From positions 1-11,632 of the forward strand of contig NZ_JAZGLW010000018.1 in assembly GCF_036409155.1 (NCBI RefSeq): a DNA stretch of 11,632 bases. The letters run 5' to 3'. This document shows positions 1 through 6,305 of the stretch, in pieces. Under the pieces are notes generated by a model. The model did not search any database. It was given only the letters and a program-made list of their open reading frames with translations, and was not told where the DNA came from. How positions within the stretch are numbered: the first letter of the stretch is position 1; each line of letters starts with the position of its first letter. The DNA comes from Mycobacterium sp. 050128. GTDB lineage: Bacteria; Actinomycetota; Actinomycetes; Mycobacteriales; Mycobacteriaceae. The position numbers and the translations under genes are program-made.

Positions 1-2744
1 GGCACTTCAGCGAGCAGAGTGTCGAATAGCGAGGTCGACAAGAACACCCGGTCGAGGTCATAGGTTTCGACGAGGTCATTGTGTTCGCGCCCGAGTACTT
101 CTTCCATCATCGGTGGCAATTGTTTGGGATCGCCGACCATTACCCAACGCTTCGACCGGGTCATCGGGACGAGCAGTTCGGCCGCCGTCGCACGCGAGGC
201 CTCGTCGATGATGCATAGATCGAACTGCATCTCCTGGATGTTGCTGTTGGAGAGAAAGCCCATACACGTTCCCGCGACGACACTTTGGGTTGGCAGGAAC
301 ATCGGTTCGGCGGCCTTGGGGTCGTTGAGACTCGACAACCAGTCACCTTGGGTTGCGACCAATTGATGCAGCCGCCGACGTTCGGTGTCAGGCTCACCGA
401 GCAGCTGCGTCACCAGGCCGGCCAGCTGCTGCTCGTCCGGCTTGGCGGCCACCTCTACCCCCACCTCAGCGGCCATCGTCTGTAGCGACGACAACACCTC
501 GTCTGCGCGTTCGGTCGCGCGCCGATAATCAGCGAGCAGGCTCACCCGTTCTTCGGACAGCTCTTCGTTGTCTAGCCGGTCCTCGGCGGTCAGCGGGCCT
601 ACCAGCGCGGCGGTCGTGTCGCGCTTGCGCAGCGCGGACAGTGCTTCTTCGGCGCGCAGCGCCAGAGCCAGATGCTCAACTTGGACGCCCTCGCGTTGCG
701 CGAGTTCGGCCATTCCTTGGGTGGCGCGCTCGGCGATTGCTTGCGCCCAGGCTTGGAGCTTGTTGCTCAACAGGAGGTGACTTGCCTCGGGGTCGACGCG
801 GTCGTCGTTGCTTGACAGCCTCACGACTTCGGTGACTCCCGATCTGAAGAGCCGGGTGATCGCGTTATCGATCGCGACGTGCATCTGGCTGACCACGAGT
901 ACCTTGTCCTGCGGCCGGGAGGCCAGGTATTGGTTGACGAGTTCGCAGATGAAGGAAGTTTTGCCGGTGCCTGGAGGCCCTTCGACGAGGAACAAATCGG
1001 TTGATCCGAGCGCATGGGATATCGCAACCTTTTTGTCGTCATCCAGATCAGCGGCGCGTGGCGTAAAGGCCACCGGTTCGGGGCGTTGCACTTGGGACGG
1101 GTCGAGGACCAACTCTCGCAGGTGCGGCCTCGCTGCGCTCCCGTCACGCAAAGCGGCCAGCGCGTCTTTCTGACGCCGGATCGCCACACGTGATGGAGTG
1201 CGATCTCGCACCAACTCGCCCTCGCGCGGCACGGTGCCGCCGCCACGGCGAGTGGTGACGCGGACGGTGACGTCCGTGCCGTCGATGTCGACGATCGTCA
1301 CCGGTGTCCCCTTACCCGGCGCCTCGTCTGTCGCTCGGGCGACACGGTCCTGGTCCAGGACCGCCGTGGTGGGCGGGCTGGCGGCCTGTAGAACGATCTC
1401 GTGGCCAGAGCCCCCGAGGTGGGTATAAGTGATGGGCTCCTCGAGGCGCTTCTCCAGTTGCTCCTTCGCGTCGATAAGTTTTGACCAATTGTTGAGCCGC
1501 GCATGCCTATAGCGGTCAGTGGTACGGTCTCCGGAGTCCTGGACGGCTTTCTGCAGAATCTGACTGATCTCTTTGGTAGCCAACGCCGTTTGAGTGGGAT
1601 TGGCCGGCCGACGCGCGGTCCAGACCCAGTCTCGACCATCCAGCAGGACAGCCTCGTCGCGTTTGCGCCAGGTCGCGAATTGCTCGAAATCACCGATTTC
1701 CGCGCGTTTGGCGACCAGCTTGTAGTCATTGTCGAAAGTAAGGACGAGCTGGACTTGGTCGCCGACCAACCGGAACTCTTCGGCTGTCAGCTCAGAACGC
1801 CCGTCCGGCAACGTTTTCAACCGCGGGACAACGTAAGTCGCCGAGCCAAGGCATCCGTCGATGACGGCTTCGGCGCTGCGCCCGCCTCCTTCTGCTTCGA
1901 GTGCTTGCCGCGCTGTCGTCGTCAGTTCGAACGCGATTTCCCTGCGCCGGTGCCATTTCGCGCTACGCGCTGTCTGAATTGCCTGCAGTTCAAAATAGAA
2001 GACTTGGCCGTCAGCGGGCCGATTAGCGGGATTGGGATCGAGTGCTCGGGTGAGAAGGTCCACCACTTCCGGTGGTGGGTCGGGATCGACGAGCGCTTGG
2101 GCGATGTGGTGGTAGTCCTGAAACTCCTGTTGGGTGACGCATTGCAACAGCGTGGCCGCTAGGCCGTACACGTCGAATCGCGTCGATCCGCGGGAGGCTT
2201 GATCGGGCGGCGCCCACGGCCCGGACGTCGCGCCGAGGACGGTGGCATCGCGTACCCCGGCGATCTTGTTTTTGATTTTACTGAGCGCGAAATCGGCTAG
2301 AAGTGGAGTTTTCCCATCCCACAACACATTTGCGGGTTTGATGTCGCGATGGAGTACTGACAGCGAGTGCGAATGCGCGAGCGCTGAGGCCAGGGGCAGC
2401 GCAACGGACTCAGCGACGTCGTCCCATCCGGGTGGCTCGGCGAAACCTGTTAACCAGGTCTTGATCGTCTCAGGGACCCAGTCGAGGATGACGTAGTAGA
2501 GGCCGCGGGCTTGGTCTATCCCGCTGTCGCGGAGCGCCAAGATGTTCGGGTGGCTAAGCGTGCGCAGTGCCGCTGTTTCGCGTTCGAAGTAGATGCGGGA
2601 CAGATCATCGGATGCCGCAGGAATGACTTTGACCGCGACAGTGCGACCGGCCTGCTGGATGTCGGCGGCCTGGAAGACGTCACCCTGGCCTCCGGCCCGC
2701 CGCGTGTTCGCGATCTCCACGTACCGCTCAGCAATCACCTGCAT
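1..2744 (-). CDS. Ser/Thr protein kinase fused to SF1 (Upf1/DNA2-like) helicase, C-terminus outside window
   Basis: An uninterrupted frame of 914 codons runs from ATG 2744 to the window edge. Residues 1-255 form a protein kinase domain: glycine loop GGQGDV (18-23), VAVK lysine K39, catalytic loop HRDIKPANV (132-140), metal-binding D151 in DFA instead of DFG, and DVYGLA (191-196). After a linker, a beta-rich segment (about 480-515) precedes an SF1 helicase: motif I GPPGTGKT (589-596), Ia-like VVSQMHVAIDN, an inserted helical stalk, motif II DEAS (847-850) and motif III GDPKQLPP (871-878). The second RecA domain with motifs IV-VI would lie beyond position 1. The start is set by the kinase fold beginning within 20 residues, a GGGGA ribosome site about 6 bases upstream, and an in-frame stop 14 codons upstream. 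A cytoplasmic ATP-dependent nucleic-acid translocase controlled by, or targeting proteins through, phosphorylation is inferred. Kinase and helicase assignments are firm; the substrate and biological role (phage defence is possible) are unknown. Confidence 0.9.
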   Translation of the reverse strand, partial: MQVIAERYVEIANTRRAGGQGDVFQAADIQQAGRTVAVKVIPAASDDLSRIYFERETAALRTLSHPNILALRDSGIDQARGLYYVILDWVPETIKTWLTGFAEPPGWDDVAESVALPLASALAHSHSLSVLHRDIKPANVLWDGKTPLLADFALSKIKNKIAGVRDATVLGATSGPWAPPDQASRGSTRFDVYGLAATLLQCVTQQEFQDYHHIAQALVDPDPPPEVVDLLTRALDPNPANRPADGQVFYFELQAIQTARSAKWHRRREIAFELTTTARQALEAEGGGRSAEAVIDGCLGSATYVVPRLKTLPDGRSELTAEEFRLVGDQVQLVLTFDNDYKLVAKRAEIGDFEQFATWRKRDEAVLLDGRDWVWTARRPANPTQTALATKEISQILQKAVQDSGDRTTDRYRHARLNNWSKLIDAKEQLEKRLEEPITYTHLGGSGHEIVLQAASPPTTAVLDQDRVARATDEAPGKGTPVTIVDIDGTDVTVRVTTRRGGGTVPREGELVRDRTPSRVAIRRQKDALAALRDGSAARPHLRELVLDPSQVQRPEPVAFTPRAADLDDDKKVAISHALGSTDLFLVEGPPGTGKTSFICELVNQYLASRPQDKVLVVSQMHVAIDNAITRLFRSGVTEVVRLSSNDDRVDPEASHLLLSNKLQAWAQAIAERATQGMAELAQREGVQVEHLALALRAEEALSALRKRDTTAALVGPLTAEDRLDNEELSEERVSLLADYRRATERADEVLSSLQTMAAEVGVEVAAKPDEQQLAGLVTQLLGEPDTERRRLHQLVATQGDWLSSLNDPKAAEPMFLPTQSVVAGTCMGFLSNSNIQEMQFDLCIIDEASRATAAELLVPMTRSKRWVMVGDPKQLPPMMEEVLGREHNDLVETYDLDRVFLSTSLFDTLLAEV

Positions 2745-2971
2745 CCAAAGTCCCCGTCCGCTCGACCGGACAGAGGATACTGGCTACTGCCGACAGAGCC
2801 GGGCGAACGCGCAGCCACTGCCCGGCAAATGTCGATCCGCGTCTCCGCGGGAGCATCGTCGCCTAGCACCGAGAGCGCGTGAGCAGCCATCACGAAATGC
2901 GGGCTGGAGCGCGGCGTGCGCGCCGGCTGTCCCGATTCGTCGATGTAGGCGCGATAGCCAGGTTGGGCCAC
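2735..2971 (-). pseudogene. N-terminal remnant of a DUF3800 protein (78 aa)
   Basis: The ORF starts at GTG 2971 and carries AYIDESG at residues 8-14, followed by a hydrophobic strand (FVMAAHALSVL). This is the signature first hairpin of the DUF3800 family, which has an RNase H-like fold. Family members are usually above 200 residues; this one ends after 78, so the rest of the fold, including later acidic residues, is missing. Neither other frame restores it, because the kinase frame begins immediately. Its stop overlaps the kinase-helicase ATG by 10 bp, which would allow translational coupling. No strong ribosome site precedes the GTG; GAGAGG lies about 17 bases upstream. I read it as a stub left by a deletion, but a short functional peptide that couples translation of the kinase gene cannot be excluded. 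Confidence 0.55.
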
Positions 2972-2997
2972 GTGGGTGAGGCTAGACCTCTCACCGG

Positions 2998-3003
2998 ACA
3001 GTA
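2998..3003 (-). promoter_or_regulatory. Possible -10 element for the DUF3800 stub/kinase-helicase operon
   Basis: On the minus strand TACTGT fits the actinobacterial TAnnnT -10 pattern. It would give a short leader of about 20 bases before GTG 2971, containing GAGAGG. No convincing -35 was found. The assignment rests on position and the hexamer only. Confidence 0.25.
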
Positions 3004-3254
3004 GAAACCGGCTGCTGTGCGTGCCGTGTGGATGGTTTGGGGGTAACTCCGTCTGTCGGCAGCAACAGCTTGTGGATGAATCACAAAGGTGTCATGGTCG
3101 GTGCCCTCACAGGCGGTTACCCTGAGAGAGCCGACATGGCTATCTGTTGCGCACCCCGAAGCCGCCAGAAGCTAACAGTTTTCGATGGTGTCTCAGCTGA
3201 ACTCTTGCATCACGCCGCCGTCTGGACAGGACAGTTGGTTGCACCCCGGTTTCC

Positions 3255-3260
3255 TACGCT
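3255..3260 (+). promoter_or_regulatory. Possible -10 element giving a leaderless transcript
   Basis: TACGCT matches the TAnnnT mycobacterial -10 pattern and ends 6 bases before ATG 3267, so transcription would start at or next to the A of the start codon. No Shine-Dalgarno sequence precedes this ATG, which fits leaderless translation, common in mycobacteria. No clear -35 at the right spacing was seen. Confidence 0.35.
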
Positions 3261-3266
3261 TCTGAC

Positions 3267-3566
3267 ATGACATTCGAATGGACACCCGAACTCCAGCTCC
3301 AGGCCGCGCAAAACGCCCTCGCCTACGTCTCTATCGTCCAATTCAGTCGAGCGACCAATGACGCCGCCGGCCGCGACGCAGTGCTCACATCGGTGCTCAA
3401 CGACTTCACCGACGCAGGCGTCTCGGAGGAAGACACCATGTCCCAGCTGTTCTCGGGGCTGGCCACAGTCGCGAACCTCGCCGTGGAGGTAGGGGCCAGG
3501 AGGTCCGGCGTGAGCCCCCAGGCCATTCTCGAAGAAATGGGTGCGCTTCTTGCCGAGGTGGGCTAA
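3267..3566 (+). CDS. Small acidic helical protein of unknown function (99 aa)
   Basis: I do not recognise a family. The 99-residue product is rich in Ala, Glu, Asp and Val, has no signal peptide or membrane segment, and looks entirely alpha-helical, with two longer amphipathic stretches (about 8-50 and 55-97). Codon use supports a real gene: third positions are mostly G or C. The ATG has no ribosome site but sits just downstream of a TAnnnT hexamer (3255-3260), suggesting a leaderless mRNA. It is separated by about 300 bp from the divergent DUF3800/kinase-helicase pair and by about 500 bp from the Fic module, so it is probably transcribed alone. A small regulator or accessory protein is possible but unsupported. 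Confidence 0.6.
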   Translation: MTFEWTPELQLQAAQNALAYVSIVQFSRATNDAAGRDAVLTSVLNDFTDAGVSEEDTMSQLFSGLATVANLAVEVGARRSGVSPQAILEEMGALLAEVG

Positions 3567-4062
3567 ACCCGCGCTGGCCACGAGAAACCGGCCAGGAGGA
3601 CCTCGGCCACCACATTGCCGATGACTGCCGACTATGTCGGTGCCGAGCCACGAGCCCTCTGTCTGTGCCCGCCCATCAACCGCTGGTCTTTGCAGCACAG
3701 ACGGACCAGTTAGTCGCCAGTGCGGAAATGACGACAACAGCATTGAGACGAACGAGCACGGACAGGCGCGCACGATCCCGAAGCCAGAGGACACCGCCGT
3801 CGTCGATCCCGTCGGCCGACTCGTGACGTGAACAGCAGAGCGTCGGTGAGCGCACGGTCGCGCCGGCAACATGAAGGCTCAGGTATTCGATATCGGCGAC
3901 GCCGGATAACCCGGTCCCGCAGCTACGCCGTACGACATCAGCGCGCATCCTGTGCCAGCGTTGATGACCGGCTGGCCACCTGCACGCCGCGTGCCCGCGC
4001 TTCCATCCGATGTCAGCCGCGTCGACTATCCTGGAGGGACTCCATGGAAGGTGGTGTTCCGA
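3567..4062 (+). other. Non-coding spacer between the 99-aa gene and the Fic module
   Basis: About 500 bp with no supportable gene. Just after the 99-aa gene there is a hairpin with CTGGCC (3574-3579) and GGCCAG (3590-3595) around a 10-base loop but no T-tract, so it is at best a weak terminator. Both strands carry open frames of 60-97 codons here, but without recognisable motifs or ribosome sites. The last 40 bp hold the likely Fic-module promoter and ribosome sites. Confidence 0.5.
4027..4032 (+). promoter_or_regulatory. Possible -10 element for the VbhA/Fic module
   Basis: TATCCT fits TAnnnT and lies about 30 bases upstream of the chosen antitoxin start. GGAGGGA follows at 4033-4039 and AAGGTGG at 4048-4054. 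The latter sits 8 bases before GTG 4063 and decides that start; GTG 4051 and GTG 4054 are in-frame alternatives. No -35 was identified. Confidence 0.3.
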
Positions 4063-4245
4063 GTGACCGAGCTGCAGAAGGCCAAGCGCCGGGTGAAGGC
4101 CGTGCGGGCGATCCGCCGTAGCACCGAACTTGAAGGTTCCCGCAGCACCAACGCCACGCGCGCCGACCAGGTTGCCTACGCCCGTGGAACCATCACCGCC
4201 GCTGAGCTGCGCGATCGCGTTCGGCGCCGGTACAACCTGACGTAA
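4063..4245 (+). CDS. VbhA-like antitoxin of a class I Fic toxin-antitoxin module
   Basis: A 60-residue basic, helical protein. Residues 20-25 read STELEG, matching the (S/T)xxxE(G/N) inhibitory motif of Fic antitoxins such as VbhA (SQRLEG) and FicA. In those proteins the glutamate reaches into the Fic active site and blocks productive ATP binding. Downstream, YARGTITAAELRDRVRRRY resembles the C-terminal helix pair of VbhA, and the total length is close to the roughly 62 residues of VbhA. The TAA stop is 11 bp before the Fic start, the usual antitoxin-then-toxin order. The start is uncertain: GTG 4063 has AAGGTGG 8 bases upstream, while in-frame GTGs at 4051 and 4054, or a GTG at 3952, would give longer forms. 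The longer N-terminus shows no family similarity. Confidence 0.8.
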   Translation: MTELQKAKRRVKAVRAIRRSTELEGSRSTNATRADQVAYARGTITAAELRDRVRRRYNLT

Positions 4246-4256
4246 CCGAGCCTGGA

Positions 4257-4895
4257 GTGCCGCATCCCTGGGATACCGGCGATCTCGAACAGAATTGGCG
4301 GGGCTATTTCATTCCTGGCACGAACGTTCTGAGGAATCGTGTCGGTGCCCAGACAACGGAGGCGCTGCGGGACGCGGAGAACGATCTCGTCGAGGCACGG
4401 GTTATCGAACTTCGCGAGGCCCCCGAAATTCTGGGTGACCGTACATATGATTTGCCGCACCTGCGCGCGATCCACCGTCAGCTCTTTCAAGACCTGTACG
4501 TCTGGGCGGGTGATCTGCGGACAGTCGGCATCGAGAAGGGCGGAGAGTCATTCTGTCCCCCGGGCAGCATCAACCAGCCGATGACTCATGTCGCCGCTGA
4601 GGTCCACCGGCTCGACCGGCTCAGGGATGTTCCCAAGGCTGAGCTCGCCCGCACCGTCGCCTACCTGTACGACTACGCGAACTTTGCCCATCCCTTTCGC
4701 GAGGGCAACGGCCGCTCCACCCGCGAGTTCTTTGACCTGCTCCTCTCAGAACGCGGCGCCGGCCTCGACTGGCAGAAGACCGACCTGACCGAGTTGCACA
4801 GCGCATGCCACGCCGCGCGAGCCGAATCCGACCTCTCAGGGCTGGCAGCGATGTTCGCGAGAATTCTCGACGCTGACCCTGCATACGATTTCTGA
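4257..4895 (+). CDS. Fic domain protein adenylyltransferase (toxin of VbhA/Fic module)
   Basis: A 212-residue Fic protein. The N-terminus has the usual YFIPGTNVLRNRVG segment (17-30) of Fic/cell-filamentation proteins. A flap is near GGESFCPP (95-102), which positions target side chains. The canonical catalytic motif HPFREGNGRSTR lies at 145-156, with H145 as base, E149 for metal binding and R153/R156 for phosphate contacts. Such enzymes transfer AMP from ATP to target proteins; class I toxins of this size commonly modify DNA gyrase and topoisomerase IV and stop growth. The protein lacks its own SxxxE(G/N) helix in front of or behind the Fic core, so inhibition must come from the adjacent antitoxin. 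Start GTG 4257 is 11 bp after the antitoxin stop, with only a weak GGA upstream, so expression probably depends on coupled translation. It appears full length and intact. Confidence 0.9.
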   Translation: MPHPWDTGDLEQNWRGYFIPGTNVLRNRVGAQTTEALRDAENDLVEARVIELREAPEILGDRTYDLPHLRAIHRQLFQDLYVWAGDLRTVGIEKGGESFCPPGSINQPMTHVAAEVHRLDRLRDVPKAELARTVAYLYDYANFAHPFREGNGRSTREFFDLLLSERGAGLDWQKTDLTELHSACHAARAESDLSGLAAMFARILDADPAYDF

Positions 4896-4897
4896 TC

Positions 4898-4922
4898 GGG
4901 CAGGGCGGCTGCCTAGCGTTTT
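4898..4922 (+). terminator. Weak rho-independent terminator after the Fic gene
   Basis: Three bases after the Fic stop, GGCAG (4899-4903) pairs with CTGCC (4909-4913) across a 5-base loop. A TTTT run follows at 4919-4922. The stem is short but GC-rich, and the placement directly after the operon fits a terminator. Confidence 0.4.
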
Positions 4923-5450
4923 GACTCGACCGCCGCTCGTGGACCTCGGCAATAGCCACGGATCCAGCCGATGCGGCGGCCGTCGCTGAACGCTGAAAAG
5001 TGTTGTCGCTGTTAGTGTCCCTTCAGTTCTAGGTCGAAGGGTGATCGTCGGAGTAGCAATGAGATGCTTCTGATCCTCGCTCGGCTCGGGCGGGGTAGCC
5101 CTGGACGACCTGGTGGTGATGCGCAGGGCCGAGGAGTCGCGGCCTTGGCCCAGATCGCTCGGACACTCCCCCGCCCAGCCGACACGCCCCAAATACCGGT
5201 AACTCTCCATATTCGATTGCGTCGTATTCGACTGTCCTGCTCGGGCTGAGTCGGGTCTTCTCGGCGCGGCTTGCTTGCCTTTTGCGAGCGATTGGCGTTG
5301 AACCAGAGCTGCTCTGAGACGACAGCGCGGCACGGAAGCCGTTATTTGCCATGGCTTGTCGTCGCGGGTGTGGAAGCACCCAGAAAACTACCCTGGCAGG
5401 GCGTCTTGAGGGCTCTGGTGCTCGCGCTCCGCGGCTTCCTCGTCTGTGGG
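4923..5450. other. Gene-free stretch between convergent Fic and TauE genes
   Basis: About 530 bp between the ends of two convergent genes. Open frames exist on both strands, but none shows recognisable motifs, a plausible ribosome site or protein-like composition, and the longest is mainly an antisense shadow of the TauE gene. One perfect odd palindrome is present: CAGAGC-T-GCTCTG at 5304-5316. The stretch may be debris from past insertions, but I could not identify any transposase fragment. Confidence 0.45.
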
Positions 5451-6242
5451 TTATTGGACCGCTTGGATCACGTAGAGAGTTGCGGTTGCGATGGCTGATA
5501 TGCCGAGGCCCACTTTGAGGATTCGTTCGGGTAGGCGTGGTTGCAGGCGTGCGCCCAGGTAGCCGCCGATGAGTCCGCCGGCGCCGGCGACGAGTCCGAT
5601 GGTCCAGTTGGGTGTGATGTGCTGTCCTGCGGTGGCGAGGGCCAGAACGACGTAGGTGATCGCGCCGGCCGCCGAGGTGACGAAGGTTGAGACCAGGGTG
5701 GCGGGTGCCACGATGGCGATCGGCAGCCCGCGGCCTACCAGGATGGGGCTGAGCAGTGATCCGCCACCGATGCCGTAGATCCCGCCGATCACGCCGACGG
5801 CGGTGGCGAGCGCTACCGTGGAGTAGCGCTGTGGTGGTGTTGCCGGTGGCGAGGCGGTCCCTTGCTTGCTCGGGAGGCAAAGCCAGATCCCCAGTGGCAG
5901 AAGGAATGCGGCCACCAAGATACGGAAGGCTTGTGATCCGGGGATCAGGAGTACCCGGATCACCGCACCGATCACGACTCCGGGCAGCGTGCCGATGAGC
6001 AGCACCGTGGTCAGTGGACTGTTTAACGGTGCCTGGGCGCGGTAGCGGGCGAGCGCTCCGGGGATCGCCACGATGTTGAACAAGAGATTTGTCGGTGTGA
6101 CCGCGGGGCTGGGAACGTGCAGAACGGTGAGTTGAATGGGCAGCAAGAACACGGCGCCGGATACGCCCACCGGAGCGGTGAGGACCGCCACCCCCAAGCC
6201 AGCAACGAAGCTCAGGAGCATGACCCCGGCTATATCCACCAC
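5451..6242 (-). CDS. TauE/SafE family membrane transporter (sulfite exporter-like)
   Basis: A 263-residue integral membrane protein, typical for the TauE/SafE family. About eight hydrophobic segments are visible, and the family's internal duplication appears as two glycine-rich hairpins: GVSGAVFLLPIQL near residue 27 and GIYGIGGGSLLSPILV near residue 156. Family members move sulfite, sulfoacetate or related organosulfur anions across the inner membrane; the substrate here cannot be told from sequence. Translation would start at GTG 6242 (or the next codon, also GTG), with no strong ribosome site. It lies 63 bp downstream of the zinc-ribbon recombinase-like gene on the same strand and could be read from that operon, either as cargo or as flanking host DNA. 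The frame is intact. Confidence 0.88.
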   Translation of the reverse strand: MVDIAGVMLLSFVAGLGVAVLTAPVGVSGAVFLLPIQLTVLHVPSPAVTPTNLLFNIVAIPGALARYRAQAPLNSPLTTVLLIGTLPGVVIGAVIRVLLIPGSQAFRILVAAFLLPLGIWLCLPSKQGTASPPATPPQRYSTVALATAVGVIGGIYGIGGGSLLSPILVGRGLPIAIVAPATLVSTFVTSAAGAITYVVLALATAGQHITPNWTIGLVAGAGGLIGGYLGARLQPRLPERILKVGLGISAIATATLYVIQAVQ

Positions 6243-6305
6243 TGCACTATCACGACGCGGTGCTGTCGTGGCCAGGGTTTCGATCAGCGCCTTGAGGAGC
6301 GGCCG

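Noticed and set aside
3028..3270. 80-codon plus-strand ORF ending in a 4-bp overlap with the 99-aa gene
   Set aside because: The overlap is tempting, but codon use is not clearly coding, there is no ribosome site before its GTG, and the protein shows no recognisable features.
3210..3872. 220-codon minus-strand ORF
   Set aside because: It is antisense to the better supported 99-aa gene and has the composition of a shadow frame in high-GC DNA.
4044..4121. ATG 4044 with GGAGGGA closely upstream
   Set aside because: This frame gives a short product without motifs; the VbhA-like motif is in another frame.
5304..5316. Perfect odd palindrome CAGAGC-T-GCTCTG in the gene-free stretch
   Set aside because: A single short palindrome with no neighbouring promoter or second copy is not enough to claim a regulatory site.
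5029..5880. 283-codon minus-strand ORF rich in Arg, His, Thr and Pro
   Set aside because: More than half lies in an alternative frame of the TauE gene and has typical shadow composition; the remainder has no motifs.
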